Positions 5,824 through 11,424 of a DNA stretch of 11,424 nt are shown here, one piece after another. Location: assembly GCA_026770585.1 (NCBI GenBank), contig MU647326.1, positions 115,492-126,915 of the forward strand, given 5' to 3'. The position numbers and the translations under genes are program-made. The notes under the pieces were generated by a model, which was given only the letters and a program-made list of their open reading frames with translations, did no database searches and was not told the origin of the DNA. Origin of the DNA: Baffinella frigidus (taxonomy: Eukaryota; Cryptophyceae; Cryptomonadales; Baffinellaceae). The number at the start of each line of letters is the position of its first letter. Position 1 is the stretch's first letter.

Positions 5824-6001
5824 CTATAGGTGCTGGTGGGCGGGACAGCGACAGACGAGCGCAGGTGTTGTTTCCGCTGAAACAGCAAACCCTGCAACAC
5901 CGGCGGAAAACACCCACACAGTAACACCCAAAACACCCACACAGTAACACGCTGATGGAACGATCGACAGGTGCTGGTGAGTGGGACGGCGATGGACGAG
6001 G
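5824..6001 (+). repeat. Direct duplication with candidate donor site
   Basis: ATAGGTGCTGGTGGGCGGGA and ACAGGTGCTGGTGAGTGGGA begin two ~36-bp copies (5824-5861 and 5966-6001). Between them AAAACACCCACACAGTAACA is also doubled (about 5908-5927 and 5932-5951). The second copy contains GCTG|GTGAGTGG, a canonical donor, but I see no matching acceptor and coding sense. Confidence 0.5.
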
Positions 6002-6042
6002 GTCTGCCATCCGTCCTTCTTGACGTCGACCGCGCGTACTGT

Positions 6043-6362
6043 CCCCTACACCCTACACCCCTAAATCTTCAAGCCTAAACCCTACACCCTACATCCTACA
6101 CCCTACACCCTACAACCCAAACACTAACCCTAAACCCCAACTCCCAAACCCCAAACCCCAAACCCTAAACCCTGAGCCCTAAACCCTAAACCCTGAGCCC
6201 TAAACCCTAAACCTTAAACCCTAAACCTTACGCCCTAAACCCTAAACCCTAAACCCTAAGCCCCAAACCCTAAACCCTAATCCCTAATCCCTAATCCCTA
6301 AACCCCAGACCCTAAACGCTCAACCATAAACCATAAACCCTCAAACATAAACCCCAACCCCT
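6043..6362. repeat. Telomere-like block with CCCTACA, CCCTAAA and CCCTGAG registers
   Basis: CCCTACA units lead (6043-6115), followed by CCCTAAA with CCTGAGC and CCTTAAA variants, then a short TCCCTAA run (6276-6300) and ACCATAA at the end. Local homogeneous runs of different variants repeat the pattern of the other blocks. Confidence 0.85.
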
Positions 6363-6388
6363 AAGCTGAAGCTGTGCTCGGGGGCAGA

Positions 6389-7435
6389 ATGAGGAATCTT
6401 GGTATGGGGGGGGACGAACGGGCGTCGGTGCGGTTCGCGGGAACAAGTTCCCGCGAACCTGACCGTGCCCTTATTCGCGAATTACCCCTGTGAGCTGCAT
6501 CTGTAAACGAATAAACCCTGGGCTGAACCTGAAGTCAGATGCAGGATGAAGAATCTTGGTATGGGGGGGGGCGAGAGGGCGTCGGTGCGGTTCGAAGGAC
6601 AGGAGGAGGAGGAGGAGGGAGGAGGTGACGAGGTATCTCCATGAGGGTTAGTTTTGAGGAGGGGGGAGGGAGGCGTGAAGAATGTAGGGATGGGGGGGGG
6701 CGAGCGGGCGTCGGTGCGGTTCGAAGGAGAGGGAGAGGAGGAGGGAGCAGATGAGGAGGTACCTCCACCCTCATTCGTCTTTGTTGATGAGGTTTTCTCG
6801 TATTTTTGCTGTATTCCCCTCCCTCTCTCGTGTCAGAGTGTGGGGTTGAGTGTCAAATTGTACAGGGTTTGTGAGGTTGCTATGGTGGGAGGGGACGAGA
6901 GGGCGTCTGTGCGGTTCGCGGGACAAGGGGAGGAGGAGGGTGCAGATGAAGAGGTATCTCGACCCTCATTCGTTCCTCGTTAGTCTTTGTGGATGCGGGT
7001 TTATCGTGGTTTTGCCACATCTCCCTCCCTCTCCCTCTCTCGTGTTAGAGTGTGGGGTTAGGGCACGAGCGGGTGTCGGTGCGGTTCGAAGGAGATGGAG
7101 AGGAAGAGGTATCTCGACCTTCATTCATCCCTCACTGGTCTTTGTTGATGAGGTTTTCTCGTATTTTTGCTGTATTCCCCCCCCTCTCTCGTGTCAGAGT
7201 GTGGGGTTGAGTGTCAAATTGTACAGGGTTTGGGGGGTTGCTATGGTGGGTGGGGACGAGAGGGCGTCTGTGCGGTTCGAAGGAGATGGAGCGGAAGAGG
7301 GAGCAGATGAAGAGGTACCTCTATGAGGGTTAGTTTCTAGAAAGAAGGAGGGAGGCGTGAAGAATGTTGGGATGGGAGGGGACGGGGGGAGCTCGGTGCG
7401 GTTTGCGGGCGATGAAGAGGAGAGGGGCGTCTTAG
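6389..7435 (+). CDS. Seven-copy array of an ERASVRF-acidic exon module
   Basis: Segments 6389-6441, 6546-6632, 6675-6758, 6866-6953, 7064-7108, 7227-7314 and 7357-7435 share (M/V)GG(G/D)ERASVRF(E/A)G followed by an acidic tail such as EGEEEGADEE. Five end at the same donor, GAG|GTAYCTC; the last ends TTAG|GTATTC. Acceptors are of two kinds: TTGTACAG (copies 4 and 6) and GATGCAG, GGGGCAG or GTGAAG (copies 1, 2, 3, 7). Copy 1 breaks after 18 codons in a hairpin; copy 5 is shortened. Putative introns between copies 2/3 and 6/7 would be only about 42-48 nt. I do not recognise the protein. Conserved reading sense, with changes concentrated in the intron copies, supports coding. Confidence 0.5.
6432..6459. 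repeat. 13-bp perfect hairpin at the break of exon module 1
   Basis: GGTTCGCGGGAAC and GTTCCCGCGAACC are exact inverted copies with a 2-nt loop. The left arm is the RFAG part of the ERASVRF module, so the hairpin is a tiny inverted duplication of exon sequence where module 1 loses similarity. Confidence 0.7.
6866..6953 (+). CDS. ERASVRF module 4, best-bounded exon
   Basis: 88 nt between TTGTACAG and GAG|GTATCT, reading VCEVAMVGGDERASVRF then AGQGEEEGADEE. It pairs with 7227-7314, also 88 nt, with the same borders and VWGVAMVGGDERASVRF. The intron-like DNA before each (6759-6865 and 7109-7226) shares a long near-identical stretch, CTTTGTTGATGAGGTTTTCT through GAGTGTCAAATTGTACAG. This shows exon plus preceding intron were duplicated together. 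Confidence 0.5.
7227..7314 (+). CDS. ERASVRF module 6, twin of module 4
   Basis: Same 88-nt length, acceptor TTGTACAG and donor GAG|GTACCT. Residues differ at C/W, E/G, A/E, Q/D and E/A relative to module 4, while the acidic end GADEE is identical. The following 42-48 nt (GTACCTCTATGAGGGTTAG...GGCGTGAAG) closely match those after module 2. Confidence 0.5.
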
Positions 7436-7438
7436 GTA

Positions 7439-7809
7439 TTCAAAGACAACTGGATATGGATGGGTGTTGTTGACTAGACAGAGTAGAGTGTACCGATGGA
7501 TGTTAACTTTTCACTGGATATGGATGGGTGTTGTTGACTTTTCACTGGAGATTGATGGGTGTTCTTGACTTTTCGCTGGGTACTGATGGGGGTAGTTGAC
7601 TTGACAGAGTGTACTGATGGTTGTTGACTTTACTCTGAATATGGATGGGCGTTGTTGACTTTACACAGTGTACTGATGGATGTTGACTTTTCACTGGAGA
7701 TTGATGGATGTTGACTTTTCACTGGAGATTGATGGGTGTTGTTGACTTTACAAAGTTTACTGATGGGTGTTGACTTTACAGAGGGTACTGACGGATGTTG
7801 ACTTTACAG
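7439..7809 (+). repeat. Minisatellite of splice-acceptor-like units
   Basis: Twelve units spaced about 27-33 nt carry TTGACTTT(A/T)CA or a variant, at 7470, 7503, 7533, 7565, 7595, 7623, 7653, 7683, 7710, 7741, 7769 and 7798. The consensus is roughly CTGATGGRTGTTGACTTTWCA. Each unit combines a branch-point-like CTGAY or TTGAC with, in several, a terminal ACAG. Only the last one is followed by a convincing exon. The pattern suggests that the 3' end of an intron was tandemly amplified. Two further units precede the exon-like DNA at 8548-8590. Confidence 0.75.
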
Positions 7810-7845
7810 GAGGAGGAGCTTCGCGCAAGGTGGCGCGAACGCAAG
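7810..7845 (+). CDS. Candidate 12-codon exon EEELRARWRERK
   Basis: TTGACTTTACAG lies directly before 36 nt that read EEELRARWRERK, ending AAG|GTGAAACCCC. The composition (Glu/Arg alternation) matches the AERELEARE modules further right, so these are probably exons of the same charged-helix protein. The putative intron then enters telomere-like AAACCCCAAACCCGG and contains the foldback element at 7903. Confidence 0.45.
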
Positions 7846-7902
7846 GTGAAACCCCAAACCCGGAGCAAGACCTCGTTACACCAGGACGCTACACGCCCTA
7901 CA

Positions 7903-8072
7903 TAATGCGAAAAGCTTACGTTAACGGACCCCTTCAGGGGTCGGTTAACGTGGGCTTGCCAGCTCTAAAACTATTTTAAAAGCGATTTCAGAACTTTTAA
8001 AGCCCAAGAATGTTTTCCATTATGAATTTTGTACCAAAGTTACAACACCGTTAACGTAAGCTTTTTGCATGA
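7903..8072. mobile_element. Foldback MITE G with TACA target duplication
   Basis: TAATGCGAAAAGCTTACGTT at 7903 and the inverse AACGTAAGCTTTTTGCATGA ending at 8072 form terminal repeats of about 25 bp with two mismatches, flanked on both sides by TACA (7899-7902, 8073-8076). A second hairpin sits inside the left end: CGTTAACGGACCCCT / AGGGGTCGGTTAACG (7919-7950, one mispair). GTTAACG therefore occurs three times. The 4-bp duplication and different ends separate it from the TA elements. Confidence 0.7.
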
Positions 8073-8177
8073 TACACCCCCCTCACCATGATGAGAGGCA
8101 TTGGCAGACAGTGGAACCCTTTCAGAGATGGAGAAACGTGCAACATAAAGTATCGTGTTTGGGGGAGCGACATCATG

Positions 8178-8219
8178 TCTAGGGTTTAGGGTTCCCGGGT
8201 TTAGGTTTAGGGTTTGGGG
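8178..8219. repeat. Short telomere-like tract, G-rich strand on top
   Basis: GTCTAGGGTTTAGGGTTCCCGGGTTTAGGTTTAGGGTTTGGGG. Like the tracts after 3510 and 3771, it has the orientation opposite to the large blocks. Confidence 0.7.
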
Positions 8220-8271
8220 AGTGAGTGACCTTGCGGAATCATAGATGATTTTACGAATCCATTATTTGTAT

Positions 8272-8390
8272 CTCAATTGCCCGGAATTTGAGGAGTTCTT
8301 TGATGACTGCATGCATCCGAAAATGAGTTTTCCGGTGACTTCATGCAGCCGAAAACGTACCATCGGCCCGCGGTGTGATGTTAGGACTGC
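8272..8390. repeat. Short doubled motif in an otherwise unrecognised stretch
   Basis: TGACTGCATGCATCCGAAAA and TGACTTCATGCAGCCGAAAA lie at about 8303-8322 and 8337-8356, a 34-bp offset. A 167-codon frame (8245-8748) covers them but its later part translates repeats in the wrong frame for the charged modules, so I do not call it a gene. Confidence 0.5.
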
Positions 8391-8486
8391 CGTTCGTGAA
8401 CCCGAAATGACCTACTCGTACTCCCGTGTGAAGACGGAGCGAGAGCTTGAAGCGAGGGGGCTCTACACCATCCACCCTTCCGACCC

Positions 8487-8523
8487 TACCGAAACCGTAC
8501 CGAAACCGTACCGAAACCGTACC
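8487..8523. repeat. 11-bp tandem repeat
   Basis: Three exact or near-exact units of CGAAACCGTAC. It is a local variant of the ACCCTACCGAAACC repeats seen in the introns further right. Confidence 0.7.
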
Positions 8524-8851
8524 TTTCCTGTAACACGAGCCTGCGACGTGTTGACTTTACAGAGGGTACTGACGGATGTTGACTTTTCAGGGTTCGCCTT
8601 CTCTGAACTATCAGGCAGAGCAGGATCGAGAGGCGCGGGAGCTGGGGTTCGCCTCCTCTTAAATCCACTGGTTTACATCCAAATTACCCTCAATTCGAGT
8701 AGTATCCACATTACTCTGAATTCGAGTAGTTTCCCAAGGACCCTGTGAACCTGAAATGAAGTAATCGTACTCCCGTGTGAAGACGGAGCGAGAGCTTGAA
8801 GCGAGGGGGCCCTGCACCATACACTCTCCCCACCCTATCGAACCCCTACTG

Positions 8852-8887
8852 AAACCCCTTCCTCCCCTTCAGGGGAGGAAGGGGTTT
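8852..8887. repeat. 17-bp perfect hairpin with a partial extra copy
   Basis: AAACCCCTTCCTCCCCT and AGGGGAGGAAGGGGTTT are exact inverted copies around a 2-nt loop. A second copy of the right arm, AGGAGAGGAAGGGGTTTTGACA (8898 onward), follows. GAAGTACTTC also appears twice nearby (8979, 9009). Confidence 0.7.
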
Positions 8888-9187
8888 TGACGTGTCAGGA
8901 GAGGAAGGGGTTTTGACACGCGGCGTTGAACGAGCCTGCGGCCCCCAGGAGTTTTTGAAAGGCGGTGAAACCGGAAGGAAGTACTTCCTTAAGGCGGAGG
9001 GCAGAGAGGAAGTACTTCTTTTCGGAATACGTATTCCCATGTGAAGGCGGAGCGAGAAATGGAGGCGTGGGAGCGGGGGTTCGCCTTCTCTGAACTCCAC
9101 TGTTTAACATCCAAATTACCCTCAGTTCGAATAGTTTCCCAATGACTCCGTGAAACCGAAATGACGTAATCGTATTCCCGCGTGGAG

Positions 9188-9593
9188 GCGGAGCGAGAGC
9201 CGTCTCCGGCGCGGGAGACGTAAACCCTAAACCCTACCGACCCTACCGAAAGCCTACCGACCCTGTAACACGATTACTGCTTACAGGCGGAGAGGGAGCT
9301 GGAGGTACGGGAGCCCTGCACCATAAGCCCTACCTACCCTACCGAAACCCTACCGAAACCCTACCTCCCCTCTAACGTTACTGCTCCACCACCAACAGGC
9401 GGAGAGGGAGCTGGAGGCGCGGGAGACGTAAACCCTAAACCTTACCGACCCTACCGAAACCCTACCTCCCCTGTGACACGATTACTGCTTACAGGCGGAG
9501 AGGGAGCTGGAGGCACGGGAGCGTTATCGGGACGCAAGACGAGAGCTACGGGCGAGCGGTCCTTTCCCCCTAATCCTGAAACGCACAAGCTAG
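9188..9593 (+). CDS. Charged-helix exons e-h, AERELEARE modules with 67-nt introns
   Basis: Four modules at 9188-9219, 9287-9313, 9399-9427 and from 9495 start GCGGAGMG and encode AERELE(A/V)RE with minor change; the second lacks the normal GT donor. The last runs on as RYRDARRELRAS and reaches TAG at 9591. Alternatively it leaves the exon at CG|GTCCTT (9559). Repeated E-R-E-L-E-A-R is typical of charged single helices or coiled coils; no specific family can be named. Acceptors CTTACAG or CAACAG and donors GAGAC|GTAAAC are consistent. Total protein and start are unknown. Confidence 0.45.
9220..9286 (+). other. Candidate 67-nt intron of telomere-like repeats, copy 1
   Basis: GTAAACCCTAAACCCTACCG...CACGATTACTGCTTACAG. 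Donor, branch-like GATTACTG and acceptor CTTACAG are all present. The body is CCCTACCGA/CCCTAAA repeats. It is matched nearly base for base, with the same length, by 9428-9494. Confidence 0.55.
9428..9494 (+). other. Candidate 67-nt intron of telomere-like repeats, copy 2
   Basis: Same 67-nt length, same donor GTAAACCCTAAACC and same end ACACGATTACTGCTTACAG as 9220-9286, with several differences in the repeat body. Equal length and conserved ends around a changing body fit a functional intron pair. Confidence 0.55.
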
Positions 9594-9639
9594 TTGTTCC
9601 TCTTGGTGTTCCTCCAAGAGCACCAGGAACGCCAAAAAA

Positions 9640-10360
9640 AACAGAGCCGCCTTACACCAGAAACGCCCTTCACCTGGAACCCGTTGTTTGTCTTGCGGTG
9701 TTCGGCAACAACGCCCGGACTTTGTCGTCTCCCACTGTCTCCAACACTACTGTCGCGTCCTAGAATTTGTACCGATCACGTCCCCAAAACACAACCCTTC
9801 ACACTAGATGGACGCAAAAAAAGAATTTTCACCCGTTGTTTGTCTTGCGGTGCACCAGAAACTGGATGTTGGTATCGAGAGGCGCGACGAGAGCTGCGGT
9901 CTTTGCCCCTACTCCTGAAACTTTCTACACCTGGAACCCGTATGAAACTTTCTACACCTGGAACCCGCATGCCAAGAGCTGCGCGCGAGTGGGTCTCTCC
10001 TCTACTCCTGAAACCCTACACCAGAAACCAGTTGTTCCTCGTGGTGTTCCGTTGTACTCCAGTTGCTCCTCTGTACGCCAGAAACCAGTTGTTCAGCTCA
10101 ACGCCAGACACACCCTGCATCAGAAGCCCGTTGTTTCTCGTGTGGTCGGGCGACCGGTCTTCTCCCCCTACTCCTGACACCAGATCTTTCTCTCAACACC
10201 GGAACCTCTCTACACCTGAAACCCGTTGCACAGAAACGCCCTCCACCAGAAACCCGATGTTTTTCTTGCGATCCACCCCACACCAGAAACCGGCTGTTTC
10301 TGTTACATAGAAGAGTTCCTCCCTGTACCAGAAACCCGGTGTTTCTCTGAGGAGATTCCC
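9640..10360. repeat. Degenerate CACCAGAAACCCGTTGTTTCTC repeat field
   Basis: More than ten degenerate units built on CACC(A/T)GRAACCCGTTGTTTC plus TCGTGGTGTTCC, spaced 25-60 nt, fill this region. Interspersed are four copies of a GAGCTGCGGGCGAGYGGTC-like string with TCTTTCCCCCTACTCCTGAAAC (9546, 9891, 9977, 10150). One frame stays open for 238 codons (9594-10310) and includes YREARRELR at 9873-9899, an echo of the charged module. I regard the frame as mainly repeat translation. Confidence 0.65.
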
Positions 10361-10492
10361 TCTGGATCCGAAGCACCTTAGTGACCGGTTCCGTACGGTC
10401 CTCCACTTAGCAGCCACCACGGTCTTCACGGACGCAGTCCATCTAAACGATTCGTACTAGAATCTTATCTATTGCTCTGGATTCCAACCGGA

Positions 10493-10519
10493 ATTTCCCC
10501 CGAGAATCCGGGGGGAAAT
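10493..10519. repeat. 9-bp hairpin
   Basis: ATTTCCCCC and GGGGGAAAT flank a 9-nt loop. The surrounding 10361-10550 shows nothing else I can identify. Confidence 0.45.
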
Positions 10520-10552
10520 GTCTTCGATCACTGCTGAGTGGTACACGGGAAA

Positions 10553-10673
10553 CCAGCTTCTGCGCAAAAGGAGTTCCTCTCTGGGTCAGAAATGCATGTT
10601 TGTCTCGTCGCCGAAATGAACCCTACAGTATTTTATCACCCTACACGATAAAAGCCAGCTGCTGCTCAAAAGG
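10553..10673 (+). repeat. 19-bp direct repeat, 102 bp apart
   Basis: CCAGCTTCTGCGCAAAAGG and CCAGCTGCTGCTCAAAAGG match at 17 of 19 positions. In one frame they read QLLRKR and QLLLKR. They may be decayed copies of a coding segment. Confidence 0.4.
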
Positions 10674-10704
10674 TTGCTGAACCGACCGAAACCACCTTGC
10701 ACAG

Positions 10705-10802
10705 GTGCGATCAAGGAGGGAGACGATGAGTGGTATTCAACCGAGGAAGAGGAGGAAGAAGAGGAGGAGGAGGAGGAGGAAGGAGAGGAGGGGAGCGACC
10801 TG
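10705..10802 (+). CDS. Candidate acidic exon with poly-Glu run
   Basis: Acceptor CCTTGCACAG and the canonical donor CTG|GTGAGT enclose 98 nt reading AIKEGDDEWYST, then 13 Glu with mixed GAG/GAA codons, then GEEGSD. Without splicing the frame continues to a TAG at 10917-10919, but those last residues come from the arm of the next foldback element. Acidic low-complexity tails are common in nuclear proteins; no family can be named. It could be the 3' part of the gene that carries the charged modules. Confidence 0.4.
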
Positions 10803-10882
10803 GTGAGTGACCCGCTATTCGACTCGGTACACTTTCCGAAGGATTTGGGGGTCTGGTACGAACTTCCGAATAGTAACTGCGT

Positions 10883-11107
10883 CAGCCCTCAACGAAGACA
10901 AAACACTGGCGCATTTTAGTGTCCGAGACCATGCAATTTAAACCGCCTTTTATGCTATCTTAAGGGTTGATTTCATCAGGTTTTGCTATTTTAGCATCGA
11001 CATAGCTTTACCATACGACAAACCCAACCTCAAGAGAGCACAAACACGGTTTAAATTGCATGGTTTCGTCCATGAATTGATGCGCCAGCCTTCCACGAAG
11101 ACTCAAC
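10883..11107. repeat. ~22-bp direct repeat flanking foldback K1
   Basis: CAGCCCTCAACGAAGACAAA (from 10883) and CAGCCTTCCACGAAGACTCA (from 11086) flank the element. That is too long and divergent for a normal target duplication. It suggests insertion beside a pre-existing duplicate, or unequal exchange. Confidence 0.45.
10906..11088. mobile_element. Foldback element K1
   Basis: Outer arms 10906-10945 (CTGGCGCAT...ACCATGCAATTTAAACCG) and 11047-11088 are inverted copies with an 18-bp perfect core and a 2-nt indel. Weaker inverted similarity continues inward (TATGCTATCTTAAGGGTTG / GTGCTCTCTTGAGGTTGGG). It has no coding capacity, and it supplies the stop codon of the adjoining open frame. Confidence 0.7.
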
Positions 11108-11108
11108 C

Positions 11109-11267
11109 CACACAGCGGACTTCGAAGGGATTTTGAATAACCCCTAAGCGATAAGACCTAGGACCCTACAGTAGGCAACCCGTAGGGACATAGGGGGGCT
11201 CCTACGGATAAGGCAACGGAAACTCGGGCTCTCAGCGCCCGAAAATCCCTTCGTAGCCCGCTGTGTG
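11109..11267. mobile_element. Foldback element K2 related to element C
   Basis: Ends CACACAGCGGACTTCGAAGG and CCTTCGTAGCCCGCTGTGTG are inverted copies, with GATTTT/AAAATC continuing, about 28 bp with a few mismatches. The interior contains CCTAGGACC, GTAGGCAA, CCGTAGGG and GGCTCCTA, all of which also occur in element C, some in inverse order. No clear target duplication. Confidence 0.65.
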
Positions 11268-11335
11268 AACTTCACTTTGAAGGGTTGTCGTGTCCTGACG
11301 CGTGGGCTTGGAACAAGAATGGGGGGCGCCCCTCC

Positions 11336-11424
11336 ACCCTAAACCATAAACCATAAACCTTCAACCCGAAACCCTGAACCCTAAACCCTAAACCCTCAAC
11401 ACCAAACCCTAAACCCTAAACCTT
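11336..11424. repeat. Telomere-like block, continues past the window
   Basis: CCCTAAACC and CCATAAA heptads run to the end of the window, C-rich strand on top. Confidence 0.8.

Larger units (their letters stand above)
8390..9220 (+). repeat. Duplicated units with charged-helix exon modules a-e
   Basis: Modules lie at 8434-8460 (TERELEARG), 8615-8647 (AEQDREARELG), 8783-8809 (TERELEARG), 9047-9079 (AEREMEAWERG) and 9188-9219 (AEREPSPARE). Most are preceded by GTACTCCCGTGTGAAG or GTATTCCCNYGTGRAG. The DNA between (ACATCCAAATTACCCTCA, TTTCCCAA, TGAAATGA) also recurs, so exon and intron multiplied together. Modules a and c and their flanks are almost identical over about 60 bp. Confidence 0.7.

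Noticed and set aside
6535-6774. Minus-strand proline-rich frame
   Set aside because: It is the complement of the GAG-rich acidic tails of the ERASVRF modules; plus-strand sense, donors and acceptors fit better.
8245-8748. 167-codon methionine frame as one gene
   Set aside because: It crosses the minisatellite-type TTGACTTTACAG units and reads module b (8615-8647) in a frame different from the charged consensus, so it is not a continuous exon.
9594-10310. 238-codon frame as a gene
   Set aside because: It starts at a non-ATG codon after a stop and translates a degenerate repeat field; other frames are similarly open. Only the short YREARRELR part resembles the neighbouring charged modules.
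402-11267. CRISPR-like arrays from the many regular repeats
   Set aside because: Units are degenerate and contiguous with no unique spacers of constant length, and the context is eukaryotic.

Overview
The window looks like nuclear DNA of a eukaryote, most likely a microalga. The reasons are long blocks of degenerate plant-type telomere heptads (CCCTAAA and variants CCCCAAA, CCCTACA, ACCATAA), very short exon-like segments bounded by plausible GT...AG splice signals, many foldback elements, and no prokaryotic gene structure. From memory the style of repeat resembles large, repeat-rich prasinophyte or dinoflagellate-like genomes, but I cannot assign a taxon. I found no rRNA, tRNA, CRISPR array, intact transposase, or long convincing single-exon gene. 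Most long reading frames are translations of repeats.

Layout. 1-520: G-tract and ~60-bp tandem repeats, then one copy of a dispersed repeat. 522-697: a TA-flanked MITE whose empty target survives in the neighbouring tandem repeats. 870-1940: short GC-rich repeats and a duplicated 61-bp segment. 1985-2690: telomere-like DNA. 2718-4934: a cluster of foldback elements (half copy of the first MITE, then A-E) inserted in duplicated DNA that carries two copies of a ubiquitin-like exon and two copies of a short exon (VR-TA--TGDAT). 5048-5222 and 6043-6362: more telomere-like DNA, with inverted and direct repeats between.

6389-9593 is the most gene-like part, all on the + strand. A seven-copy array of an exon module containing ERASVRF with an acidic tail is followed by a 12-copy minisatellite whose unit contains a branch-point/acceptor-like TTGACTTTACA. 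This leads into a 12-codon exon (EEELRARWRERK) and then about eight copies of a charged, helix-forming module (AERELEARE). Two putative introns here are exactly 67 nt each and consist of telomere-like repeats. 9640-10360 is a degenerate CACCAGAAACC repeat field, 10705-10802 an acidic exon ending at a GTGAGT donor, and 10906-11267 holds two more foldback elements before a last telomere-like block.

The unifying observation is that exon-intron units have been duplicated repeatedly, that several candidate donors run straight into telomere-like repeats, and that foldback elements sit inside the duplicated intron copies, in one case 5 nt from an exon. Whether these exons form one or several expressed genes cannot be decided from sequence alone.
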